The notes under the pieces were generated by a model. That model saw nothing but the letters and a program-made list of their open reading frames with translations, made no database searches and was not told where the DNA came from. A stretch of DNA of 10,129 bases from Halobacteriovoraceae bacterium. Its GTDB lineage: Bacteria; Bdellovibrionota; Bacteriovoracia; Bacteriovoracales; Bacteriovoracaceae. A program made the position numbers and the translations under genes. Of this stretch, positions 1 through 6,568 are shown piece after piece. The DNA is taken from NCBI GenBank assembly GCA_018663815.1, contig JABJPQ010000523.1:1-10129 (forward strand). The letters are read 5' to 3'. Position 1 is the first letter of the stretch, and each line of letters opens with the position of its first letter.

Positions 1-418
1 AATTTATTTTCATCGTTATCGATTCATTTAAAATCATGAGTCGTACTTCTTTTTTAGCATTTTTAAAATCTATAGATTGATTACTATCATTCACAATCCC
101 ATAGAGTTTTTGATAGCAATTATTACAAGAATGATCATTTCCAAAACCTGGTAATTGACTATCTTTAGGCTCTACTAAACGCTTAATCGTAGATAAGACC
201 TCTCCAAAGTTGCTGTCAGTACTGTTATTAATAATTGAATTATCTAAATCATTACAACTAAAATTCTTCTCTTGAATCTTGCACAATCCCCCTGAGCAAC
301 ACCCAGGTTTTTCATTCGCAGCAAGTAACGGTCTCGTAAAGAAGAATAAACAAAAAAGTCCCAAGACTATCAGGGCTAAGTTTTTTTTCGTTGAATTATT
401 ATTTTTCAATTTATGCAT
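1..418 (-). CDS. Exported cysteine-rich protein of unknown function, C-terminus beyond window
   Basis: I do not recognise this gene. The minus strand is open without a stop from an ATG at 418 to the window edge, giving at least 139 residues. The N-terminus is a clear Sec signal peptide: a Lys/Asn-rich start, a hydrophobic run at about residues 14-28, then RPLLAA, with cleavage likely near residue 33 or 34. The mature part begins with a tight cysteine cluster (Cys40, Cys41, Cys46, Cys55) and later has a CNNC pair at Cys98 and Cys101. This suggests disulfides or metal binding outside the cytoplasm. The ATG is chosen because the signal peptide starts there and an upstream in-register ATG is followed at once by a stop. 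A GGAG at 433-436 lies 14 bases upstream, a long spacing. The gene diverges from the esterase gene at 655. The plus-strand frame over this region is a shadow. Confidence 0.75.
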   Translation of the reverse strand, partial: MHKLKNNNSTKKNLALIVLGLFCLFFFTRPLLAANEKPGCCSGGLCKIQEKNFSCNDLDNSIINNSTDSNFGEVLSTIKRLVEPKDSQLPGFGNDHSCNNCYQKLYGIVNDSNQSIDFKNAKKEVRLMILNESITMKIN

Positions 419-654
419 ATTATTTCACATATCTCCACTACTCTTATCGGATTCATTCAGTATAATTTTAAACTAATTTGAAGTTTCTTAAGTAATTATG
501 CTCTAATCATCGGTAAGCCCCTAAAATCATACTAAAGGGTTGAAATACCGTGCCAATCTTTTAAGGCTAAGTCTGTAATATTTTGACCAATATTGCCTAC
601 TCTACTCAAGTATTTTAGGTTGTATGCAAAGTTTAACCTTAGCTAGGAACAAAT
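419..654. other. Divergent intergenic region
   Basis: This 236-bp spacer separates two divergent genes for exported proteins and should hold promoters for both. Besides the minus-strand TATACT, the visible structure is a pair of AATATT palindromes at 577-582 and 589-594, which can fold around a TTGACC loop or serve as paired half-sites. The plus-strand gene has an AGGA Shine-Dalgarno at 645-648, six bases before its ATG. I could not pick a plus-strand promoter with both hexamers. No small ORF with a credible start and ribosome binding site was seen. Confidence 0.5.
459..464 (-). promoter_or_regulatory. Possible -10 hexamer for the cysteine-rich protein gene
   Basis: The minus strand reads TATACT here, five of six matches to the sigma-70 -10 consensus. 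It would place a transcript start near 451 and a leader of roughly 30 bases before the ATG at 418. No convincing TTGACA-like -35 is seen at 16-18 bases, so the call rests on one hexamer in AT-rich DNA. Confidence 0.3.
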
Positions 655-1620
655 ATGAGATTTTTTCTCCTTATACTCATTACTCTATCTTCATCATTCA
701 CTGCCTGTGCTAGCCGGACTCTTACTAATTGCACGGCAGCCAGGGGAGACATTGCAGGGAAAATCCAAAGAGGCTGCGTTGTAACAGATAACAGTGCCAG
801 AACATATCAGCTCTATATTCCCAAAAACCTTGATCACTCCCAACCCACCCGTTTATTACTTGCTCTTCACGGTGGAGGTGAAAAGCCCAAGTCATTTCGC
901 AGATACTCCCAACTTGAAACTGAAATGAAAAAATCAGACACGACATTTATCATAGTCTACCCTACCGGTTTCAAAAAACACTGGAATGATGGCCGACAAA
1001 ACTCTTACGAAGATAAAAATGATTTATTATTTTTAGCCGACTTAATTGTCCATTTAAAAGATACCGTTACACTTAATATCTCCAGCACTTTTATCGCAGG
1101 TATGAGTAACGGTGCCCTGATGGCCAATAGTTTTGCTTGTCACCGACCTGACCTTATTCATGGAGTTGCAACTGTTGCTGGAACAATGAGCTACCCAGAT
1201 GCTAAAGCCTGCCAAACAGGAAAGCCGTTACCGTCATTAGTTATTTTTGGAAACAAAGATACAACTTTTTTAAATTCAAATATCATGGTCAATCCCATTA
1301 ATCCCTCTAAGCAAATTGGAAGACATATTGGAATTGCCAATACACTATCAACTTGGAAAAAAAGAAATAACTGCACTGAACCCGCTAATATTTTAGGCCC
1401 ACTAAATCCAGTAAAAAATGATCACACATCTTATAAGATAACTTTATTTGATAAATGTTTGGCCCCTGTTAAATATATTGAAATTATTGGGGGAGGTCAT
1501 AGGTGGGCAGATCCAACAGCTAAAAATGGTTGGTTGATTGTAAAGAAACTCAACTTGGGTTATGCATCTCATGACATTAGTGCCGCTAAAGAAATACTAG
1601 AATTTTTTAAGCAGTTTTAA
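655..1620 (+). CDS. Secreted alpha/beta hydrolase, LpqC/PHB-depolymerase/feruloyl-esterase type
   Basis: A 321-residue serine esterase of the extracellular polyhydroxybutyrate depolymerase/LpqC group (COG3509-like). Residues 1-18 form a signal peptide ending FTAC. This resembles a lipobox with Phe at -3, so Cys18 may be lipidated; otherwise signal peptidase I could cut just after. The hydrolase core shows the oxyanion-hole motif HGGG at 72-75, the nucleophile elbow GMSNG at 149-153 with Ser151, a likely acid Asp202 after strand VIFGNK, and the catalytic His282 in GGGHRW. The core length fits the family. Known members cleave ester bonds in hydroxyalkanoate polymers, feruloyl-polysaccharides or acetylated sugars; the substrate here cannot be read from sequence. 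The start is supported by AGGA six bases upstream and by the signal peptide. Its last codons overlap those of the convergent SDR gene by 4 bp. Confidence 0.85.
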   Translation: MRFFLLILITLSSSFTACASRTLTNCTAARGDIAGKIQRGCVVTDNSARTYQLYIPKNLDHSQPTRLLLALHGGGEKPKSFRRYSQLETEMKKSDTTFIIVYPTGFKKHWNDGRQNSYEDKNDLLFLADLIVHLKDTVTLNISSTFIAGMSNGALMANSFACHRPDLIHGVATVAGTMSYPDAKACQTGKPLPSLVIFGNKDTTFLNSNIMVNPINPSKQIGRHIGIANTLSTWKKRNNCTEPANILGPLNPVKNDHTSYKITLFDKCLAPVKYIEIIGGGHRWADPTAKNGWLIVKKLNLGYASHDISAAKEILEFFKQF

Positions 1621-2294
1621 TCTAAAAACCCATCCCGATGTAAAAAGGTCATCTCAGGAAACTGAATATTTAGGGGAGCATCCACAATAGAATTAAAAAT
1701 ATATAAAAACTCATCCGTCGTAAGCATTTTAGAAGTATCGATCTCTGAGTAGTCTTGCCATAAAGGTGTATCGACGGCGCCAACAAAAAGATTACTAAAA
1801 CGTATTTGATATTTTTTCCACTCTTTTTCAAAGACTCCCAGCATTCCCTTTCTAGCAAACTCAGCACTACTATAAGAACAAGTATTTGGAAAAAATCTCT
1901 TTGCCGAGATTGAAAAAAGATTAATCAGATGGGTCTCATCCGCTAAAATAAGCGGCTCAAATTGCTTTAGAAAGTTAAAGTATCCAATGACATTAGTTTC
2001 AAGGTGCATGCGCATATCAAGCGCTGTGGAGTCTGTGATAGACTTCATATCGCACATACCTGCTGCATTAACGAGGACGTCCACAACATCAGACTCTGCC
2101 TTGACTTCATTAATAAAATTTCGGATGTGTTTTTCTTGGGTAATATCTATTTCAAGGTCAACAAAGTTATCATGCACAAGTGTTGATTCACTTCGACTTC
2201 CACCATAAACAAGAAAACCTCTTTCTAAAAGAGAACTTGCACAAGCAAGTCCTAATCCAGAAGAGGTTCCAAGTACGATAGCGACTTTATTCAT
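1617..2294 (-). CDS. Short-chain dehydrogenase/reductase-like protein with altered active site
   Basis: A 225-residue classical-type SDR. The N-terminus has the NAD(P)-binding glycine motif (GTSSGLG, 9-15), Asp49 at the usual adenine-contact position, NAAG at 76-79, and the structural Asn101 in TNVIG. Ser128 sits 13 residues before Tyr141, as the catalytic Ser-Tyr pair should. The expected YxxxK reads YSSAE, so Glu145 replaces the lysine that lowers the tyrosine pKa and holds the nicotinamide ribose. The C-terminus is short, with the substrate loop DTPLW at 175-179. The fold and cofactor binding look intact, but ordinary oxidoreductase activity is doubtful; a regulatory or degenerate role is possible. 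It starts 2 bp after the rny stop with only a weak Shine-Dalgarno, so translational coupling to rny is likely. The physiological substrate is unknown. Confidence 0.85.
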   Translation of the reverse strand: MNKVAIVLGTSSGLGLACASSLLERGFLVYGGSRSESTLVHDNFVDLEIDITQEKHIRNFINEVKAESDVVDVLVNAAGMCDMKSITDSTALDMRMHLETNVIGYFNFLKQFEPLILADETHLINLFSISAKRFFPNTCSYSSAEFARKGMLGVFEKEWKKYQIRFSNLFVGAVDTPLWQDYSEIDTSKMLTTDEFLYIFNSIVDAPLNIQFPEMTFLHRDGFLD

Positions 2295-2296
2295 TT

Positions 2297-3856
2297 TTAC
2301 TTCGCTATACCAACAGCTCTAGTCTCACGTAGTACGGAAACTTTAATTGTTCCAGGGTAAGACATTTCTTCTTCAATTTTCTTAGCTATATCACGAGAGA
2401 GAACAACTGTTTGTTCATCACTAATTTTATCATTTTCAACCAGAACCCTAATTTCACGCCCAGCTGAAATGGCATAAGTATTATAAACACCGTCAAAAGA
2501 ATTTGCGATATTTTCAATATCTGCAACTCTTGAAACATAAGACTCTTTTAAGAACTTACGCACACCTGGCCTCGCACCACTAAGTGCATCTGCGGCCATA
2601 ACTAAGTGAGCGAGAACTGTTTCTGGCTTCACATCTTCATGATGGGCACGAACAGCGTGAACAATATCTGGATCTTCTCCATATTTCTTAATAAAGTCTG
2701 CTCCAACAACTGCGTGAGATCCCTCAGCAGAAGCATCAATCGCTTTTCCAATATCGTGTAATAGACCAGCTCTTCTTGCTTGCTTAACATTTAAGCCAAG
2801 CTCTGCGGCCATGGCCCCACATAAGAAACCAACTTCTAACGAATGTTGATATTGATTTTGCATATAAGATGTACGGTAATTTAGAGCACCAAGCATTTTT
2901 AAAATCTCTGGGTGAAGACCATGGATACCAATTTCCATTTGGGCTTTTTCACCAAGCTCTCTTAATCTTAGCTCTAGTTCATGTTTAGATTTATCATGAA
3001 ATTCTTCAATTTTTGCAGGATGAATTCTTCCATCTGCAATTAATTTTTCAATGGTTAGTTTGGCCACTTGTTTTCTAACAACGTTAAACGTTGAAATAAT
3101 AACCATGCCTGGGGTGTCATCAATAATTAAATCAACACCACATATTTGTTCAAAGGCTCGAATATTTCGACCTTCACGACCAATGAGACGACCTTTAATT
3201 TCGTCGCCAGGAAGCTCAACTGAAGCAATCGTTTGTTCAGCCACAAACTCTCCTGCAAATCTTTGCAGCGCAATTCCTAAGATTCTACGAGCACGTTTTT
3301 CAGCATCCTCATTCGCTTCATCTTCAATTCTTTTAAGCATCTTAGCAGCATCAACTCTTGCATCCTCTTCCATAACTTGAATCAGCTCTTTTTTCGCTTC
3401 ATCTTTAGTCATGCCAGCAACTTTTTCTAGTTTTTCAGAGATGTCATTTTGTCTTTCTAAAAGTTTTCCACGCTCAATTTGAGTTTGAGCTTTTTCTTTA
3501 TTCAGCTCTTCTTCTTTTCTAACAATTTCTTTTAAGTCTCTTTCTTTCGCTTCTGTTTTTTGATCAAGGCTAATTTCTTTTTTAGTAATGGTTCTTTCTT
3601 GATCTTGTAAAGATTGAGTTCTCTTAGAGTACTCTTTATCCAAGGCTTCTCTTTCGTCAGAAATGATTTGTTTAGCGTCTAAGCGAGCTGATCTTCTCGT
3701 TTCATTAGCTGCATTTTCTGCATTTTTTAAGATGTTTTGTGCTTCTTTTTCTTTTTCACTATTAAGGTTTTTTACCTTGCCTAAGGAAACTACATAGGCA
3801 ATTACGGCACCAACCACAAAGGTGAGAGCTGCAATTAGCATACTTTCAGTTGTCAT
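2297..3856 (-). CDS. rny: Ribonuclease Y
   Basis: A membrane-anchored endoribonuclease that starts mRNA decay. The 519-residue length and domain order match the family exactly. Residues 7-24 form one N-terminal transmembrane helix. Residues about 28-195 are a long, highly charged Glu/Lys/Arg coiled coil. A KH RNA-binding domain lies at about 208-275 with GREGRN at 226-231. The HD phosphohydrolase domain spans about 333-430, with His338, the HD pair His367-Asp368 in GLLHDIGKA, His381, His405-His406 and Asp423 as metal ligands or near-ligands. The C-terminal domain ends in the conserved segment MSYPGTIKVSVLRETRA. A strong Shine-Dalgarno (AAGGGGA) overlaps the last codons of the 5-FCL gene, and the two genes are separated by a single base. 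All key residues appear intact, so this is very likely the functional enzyme and the main decay nuclease tethered to the inner membrane. Confidence 0.98.
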   Translation of the reverse strand: MTTESMLIAALTFVVGAVIAYVVSLGKVKNLNSEKEKEAQNILKNAENAANETRRSARLDAKQIISDEREALDKEYSKRTQSLQDQERTITKKEISLDQKTEAKERDLKEIVRKEEELNKEKAQTQIERGKLLERQNDISEKLEKVAGMTKDEAKKELIQVMEEDARVDAAKMLKRIEDEANEDAEKRARRILGIALQRFAGEFVAEQTIASVELPGDEIKGRLIGREGRNIRAFEQICGVDLIIDDTPGMVIISTFNVVRKQVAKLTIEKLIADGRIHPAKIEEFHDKSKHELELRLRELGEKAQMEIGIHGLHPEILKMLGALNYRTSYMQNQYQHSLEVGFLCGAMAAELGLNVKQARRAGLLHDIGKAIDASAEGSHAVVGADFIKKYGEDPDIVHAVRAHHEDVKPETVLAHLVMAADALSGARPGVRKFLKESYVSRVADIENIANSFDGVYNTYAISAGREIRVLVENDKISDEQTVVLSRDIAKKIEEEMSYPGTIKVSVLRETRAVGIAK

Positions 3857-3857
3857 A

Positions 3858-4415
3858 TTATTTTCCCCTTATTATTTCTTTTTCAGTAACTATATAATCT
3901 AAACTAACATCATGTTTTTCACGGTAAACATTTTCAACTTCTTGTAATGAATAAAAGACTCCGATCTTAACTCCTTTGAAATCTTTTAAAAAAGAATCAA
4001 AATAAGCCCTTCCTCTTCCTAATCGCTCGCCAGATCTAGTGTAGGCAAGTCCAGGAATCAAAATAACATCAGGCACTCTTATATCTTTCAACACATCAAG
4101 CTCAAGTTTTTGACCATAATCATTGGTCAATATTTTCTCAAACTCAACTGCATGATAAGTTAAATGAACTTCTTCATGCATATGAACTAAAAGATGTTCA
4201 GTAACAAAATTACTTCTGTTGCTACTCATCCATTTTGGTTCAAACTTCATTGGCATATACACACCAAGTTTGAATCCATGACTAAATTTTTCGGAATATA
4301 ATTGTACTAATAGGTCGTTAAGATTTTTAGAAAGCTGTAAATCTAAATCACTTAGACTTGTCTTCGCAGCCTCTAGTTTTTGCTTCATTAAATCTCTTAA
4401 TGCTGATTTTCTCAC
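3858..4415 (-). CDS. ygfA: 5-formyltetrahydrofolate cyclo-ligase family protein
   Basis: This family converts 5-formyl-THF to 5,10-methenyl-THF with ATP, salvaging a folate form that inhibits other folate enzymes. The 185-residue protein fits the usual 180-200. Evidence is the N-terminal helix KSALRDLMKQK, matching the family's KxxLR start, the strand PDVILIPGLAY (115-125), and the signature ending RLGRGRAYFDSFL (131-143), equivalent to the usual RLGxGGGYYDRxL. Two glycines and an arginine of the nucleotide loop, and the Asp after GLA(F/Y), are replaced here, so the enzyme is a divergent member. The start is a GTG at 4415 without a clear Shine-Dalgarno. I prefer it to the ATG at codon 10 because it keeps the conserved N-terminal helix. 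It begins 9 bp after zapA. The zapA-ygfA pair is also seen in gammaproteobacteria, where the 6S RNA gene lies between; there is no room for it here. Confidence 0.85.
   Translation of the reverse strand: MRKSALRDLMKQKLEAAKTSLSDLDLQLSKNLNDLLVQLYSEKFSHGFKLGVYMPMKFEPKWMSSNRSNFVTEHLLVHMHEEVHLTYHAVEFEKILTNDYGQKLELDVLKDIRVPDVILIPGLAYTRSGERLGRGRAYFDSFLKDFKGVKIGVFYSLQEVENVYREKHDVSLDYIVTEKEIIRGK
3864..3870 (-). promoter_or_regulatory. rny ribosome binding site inside the 5-FCL stop region
   Basis: The minus strand reads AAGGGGA, seven bases before the rny ATG. These bases also encode the last Arg-Gly-Lys codons of the upstream gene, so ribosomes finishing 5-FCL pass directly over the rny initiation site. 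This fixes the rny start and implies coupling of the two genes. Confidence 0.8.
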
Positions 4416-4424
4416 AGATGTTAA

Positions 4425-4733
4425 CTATGAGAAAGACTGCATTGAACCTGGAGATACTTTCTCTACATACTGGAGAGCATCTTCAATTCCAGACTTAAGT
4501 GCAAAAACACTATCTTTATAATCTGCTTCTGTGTCCAAACATCTCGAAGCAAGATTTAGAGCACTAAGAACGGCCAAATCAGAATCCTTTAAACTTGAGT
4601 TCTTCTCTTTGACTTTATCAATTTCATCTCGCAAAAGATTAATTGCTGCTAGTGCCTTATTATTTTTATCCTCATCCGATTTTACTCGTATGGTACAACC
4701 TAATATATTATATTCCGTTTGGTTCATGGACAT
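4425..4733 (-). CDS. zapA: Cell division protein ZapA
   Basis: ZapA binds FtsZ and bundles protofilaments to stabilise the cytokinetic Z-ring. The 102-residue protein has the family layout: an N-terminal globular part with a short beta strand pair and helix (YNILGCTIRVKSDED, then KALAAINLLRDEIDKVKEK) and a C-terminal helix from about 48 to 90, with the conserved LAVLSALNLASRCL segment, which forms the dimer/tetramer coiled coil. Length is close to the E. coli protein (109). The ATG at 4733 has no Shine-Dalgarno; a second ATG two codons later is an equally weak alternative. Position next to the 5-FCL gene strengthens the identification. The gene lies 47 bp after ftsY, the largest gap in the block, where a weak promoter may sit. 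Confidence 0.88.
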   Translation of the reverse strand: MSMNQTEYNILGCTIRVKSDEDKNNKALAAINLLRDEIDKVKEKNSSLKDSDLAVLSALNLASRCLDTEADYKDSVFALKSGIEDALQYVEKVSPGSMQSFS

Positions 4734-4739
4734 GAATTT

Positions 4740-4768
4740 AGGGTAAGGGAAATACGTCTTTAAGTCAA
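4740..4768 (-). promoter_or_regulatory. Weak promoter candidate in front of zapA
   Basis: On the minus strand TTGACT (4763-4768) is followed after 17 bases by TACCCT (4740-4745). The -35 matches five of six consensus bases, the -10 only three of six. Spacing is ideal and would put transcription start at or next to the zapA ATG, which has no Shine-Dalgarno, so the mRNA would be leaderless. Tentative because of the poor -10. Confidence 0.22.
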
Positions 4769-4771
4769 TGT

Positions 4772-4788
4772 AAGCTTGGACTAAGCTT
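4772..4788 (-). repeat. Paired AAGCTT palindromes at the ftsY stop
   Basis: Two copies of the palindrome AAGCTT lie five bases apart across the ftsY stop codon. Being self-complementary, the copies can pair into a 6-bp stem with a 5-base loop in the RNA. The stem is short and no U-run follows, so it is not an intrinsic terminator. It could slow 3' decay or have no role. Confidence 0.3.
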
Positions 4789-5920
4789 CAATTCCGAGCA
4801 ACGCATTAAGAAAGTGATCAAGGTTAAAAATATCTAAATCTTCAACATCCTCTCCGACTCCAATGTAAACAATAGGAACGTCTAATGATTGAACAATACT
4901 TACTGCACTACCTGCTTTGGATGAGCCATCACATTTTGTAAAGATTAGCCCCGTTAGACTCAAAGACTTATTAAACTCTTCAGCCTGCCTTAAAGCGTTT
5001 TGGCCAGTTATTGCATCTAGTACTAACAATGTTTCATGAGGAGCATCAGGGAGGACTTTACTCATAACTTTCTTTGTTTTAGCTAGTTCATCCATGAGAT
5101 TAGACTTGGTGTGTAACCTTCCAGCAGTATCGATAATACAATAATCAGCATTAATTTCTTTTGCCTTGGCTACTGCATCATAGGCAACACCTGTAGGGTC
5201 AGAACCCTCAGCAGCTTTTACAATTTCCACACCTGCACGATTACACCAAACCTCTAACTGCTCAACAGCTGCGGCCCTAAAAGTATCGCATGCACCAACA
5301 ACAACTTTAGCCCCTTGGGACTTTAACTTAGTTGACAGCTTTCCTATGGTTGTTGTTTTTCCGGCACCGTTTACACCAACAATCATAATGACTTTTGGCC
5401 CTTGAAAGTTACTATCAAATTTATAAAGCTCGGTATTTACTCGCTCTTGAGAAGACAGCATTTTGTTTTTCATAAAAGATTTAATATGAGAAAGATGATC
5501 CTCTCCCTCGGCTAAATTAACCGACTTGAGATTCTCTAATAATTCTTCAACTAGGGTCGATGAAAGGTCTGATGTAAAAAGTATTTCTTCTAATTCATCG
5601 ATCATAGCATCATCAAGTTTTTTCGAACCAAGGATGGAGCCAATTTTTCCCCAAACTTCTGAACGTGTTCTGCCAAGCCCTTTAAATAGTCTTTTCTCCC
5701 AAGTTTCTTTAGCAGGAACTAGGGCCTCAACTGGCGCATTCTCTGTCACTGCTGGCTTAGGGATTTCAGTATGAGCTATTTTATTTTTTGTTGGATAAAA
5801 AAGATTTTTAAAGGTGATAACTAATAAAACAAAAATTGCGACAATAATAAGGTAATCTATCATCGTAGGCATTTGTGTCATCTTTAAAAAATCAGCAATA
5901 CTTTGAGCAATATTTTGCAT
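4781..5920 (-). CDS. ftsY: Signal recognition particle receptor FtsY, membrane-anchored
   Basis: The SRP receptor GTPase, which docks ribosome-SRP complexes at the SecYEG translocon. The 379-residue protein begins with a transmembrane helix at about 22-40, unlike E. coli FtsY, which is only peripherally attached. A short Pro/Glu/Ala-rich linker (to about 72) precedes the NG domain. The helical N domain contains GLGRTR (81-86) and a DELEEILFTSDL region. The GTPase has the P-loop GVNGAGKTT (182-190), the insertion-box motif DTFRAAAVEQL (212-222), DTAGR (264-268), the base-specificity motif TKCDG (328-332) and GVGE (354-357). The usual DGTAKGG after the TKxD motif reads DGSSKAG. The start is set by GAGG at 5927-5930, six bases before the ATG. 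It lies 18 bp after the NUDIX stop and heads the ftsY-zapA-ygfA-rny run. Confidence 0.97.
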   Translation of the reverse strand: MQNIAQSIADFLKMTQMPTMIDYLIIVAIFVLLVITFKNLFYPTKNKIAHTEIPKPAVTENAPVEALVPAKETWEKRLFKGLGRTRSEVWGKIGSILGSKKLDDAMIDELEEILFTSDLSSTLVEELLENLKSVNLAEGEDHLSHIKSFMKNKMLSSQERVNTELYKFDSNFQGPKVIMIVGVNGAGKTTTIGKLSTKLKSQGAKVVVGACDTFRAAAVEQLEVWCNRAGVEIVKAAEGSDPTGVAYDAVAKAKEINADYCIIDTAGRLHTKSNLMDELAKTKKVMSKVLPDAPHETLLVLDAITGQNALRQAEEFNKSLSLTGLIFTKCDGSSKAGSAVSIVQSLDVPIVYIGVGEDVEDLDIFNLDHFLNALLGIEA

Positions 5921-5938
5921 ATTTATCCTCTTTATTTT

Positions 5939-6568
5939 TCAGTGCCAATCTTTAGCACTAACAAGGTGGTTTTGAAAGAAATTCACCACCATTTTTGCTG
6001 TAGCTCCCCATAGAATATAAGAGTTTTTTGCAGTAGAGTTTAAAAAGCTACACTCATCTCGCATTAGCGGTGCGTAATGCACGTGATAAAAAGTATCTGC
6101 AAATACACTGGCCCTAGTCCAAATATTAGTTTGCAGCAAGTACTCTATTGGTACCAAGACTAAGTCACTCCACTCACCATTCGACTGGACTCCACCTAAA
6201 AATTCAGCCTTGGTACCACAAAATTTGGCCACGACTGGCAAGATAACTCGTTGGTGTGAAGTTAAAACTGGCACCATCAATCCTTTTACTTCGATAGTAT
6301 TGAGTGCAAAACCTGACTCTTCACTAAATTCTCTTATTCCAGTTTCAATTGGTGATATTTCAGAGCTTGATTTGTGCCCCCCCATAAAAGCAATTTCCCC
6401 TTTATGCGTAGGCATTGAGTTAGATCTTTTAATAAATACGATATGATCTTCAACTATGAGCAATACAACTGCTCCCGACCATTGATCAAGTCTGGTGTGA
6501 GCTGGATTGTCTTTAGTAACTATGCTAGATAAAGAATCTAAACTTTGTGAGAGAATTTTAAGTATCAT
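5939..6568 (-). CDS. NUDIX hydrolase, CoA-pyrophosphatase (NudL/NUDT7)-like
   Basis: A 209-residue NUDIX protein of the group that splits coenzyme A or related dinucleotides into phosphopantetheine and adenosine bisphosphate. The catalytic box runs from Gly63-Gly64 to REFSEESGF (79-87), with Glu80, Glu83 and Glu84 as metal ligands. It has one residue more than the standard spacing before RE, as in CoA-pyrophosphatase members. The preceding segment THKGEIAFMGG (54-64) matches the family's H-x-GQ-x-AFPGG region, with Met for Pro. The C-terminal ILWGATAKMV (185-194) matches the family's IWGATA signature. Substrate remains an inference. The ATG at 6568 lacks a Shine-Dalgarno and interlocks with the divergent epmA ATG, so its promoter would have to lie inside the epmA coding region. 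The ftsY gene follows 18 bp downstream, suggesting one transcript. Confidence 0.83.
   Translation of the reverse strand: MILKILSQSLDSLSSIVTKDNPAHTRLDQWSGAVVLLIVEDHIVFIKRSNSMPTHKGEIAFMGGHKSSSEISPIETGIREFSEESGFALNTIEVKGLMVPVLTSHQRVILPVVAKFCGTKAEFLGGVQSNGEWSDLVLVPIEYLLQTNIWTRASVFADTFYHVHYAPLMRDECSFLNSTAKNSYILWGATAKMVVNFFQNHLVSAKDWH

Noticed and set aside
279..476. Plus-strand reading frame of 65 codons near the left edge
   Set aside because: The opposite strand encodes a signal peptide and cysteine-rich protein with good composition over the same bases; the plus frame lacks a ribosome binding site and protein-like features.
3051..3380. Plus-strand frame of 109 codons inside rny
   Set aside because: It is a shadow of the strongly conserved KH and coiled-coil coding region on the minus strand, low-complexity Ser/Ala-rich, without a ribosome binding site.
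4416..4424. 6S RNA gene between zapA and ygfA
   Set aside because: Only 9 bases separate the two genes, far too short for the roughly 180-base RNA.
4772..4788. Intrinsic terminator between ftsY and zapA
   Set aside because: The stem is only 6 bp, AT-rich, and is followed by ACATTGAC on the transcript strand rather than a U-run.
6507..6566. Longer N-terminus of EpmA from a TTG at 6507 or ATG at 6522
   Set aside because: The added residues fall before the N-terminal helix of the family and lie in the NUDIX coding region; neither start has a Shine-Dalgarno. Kept only as an alternative.
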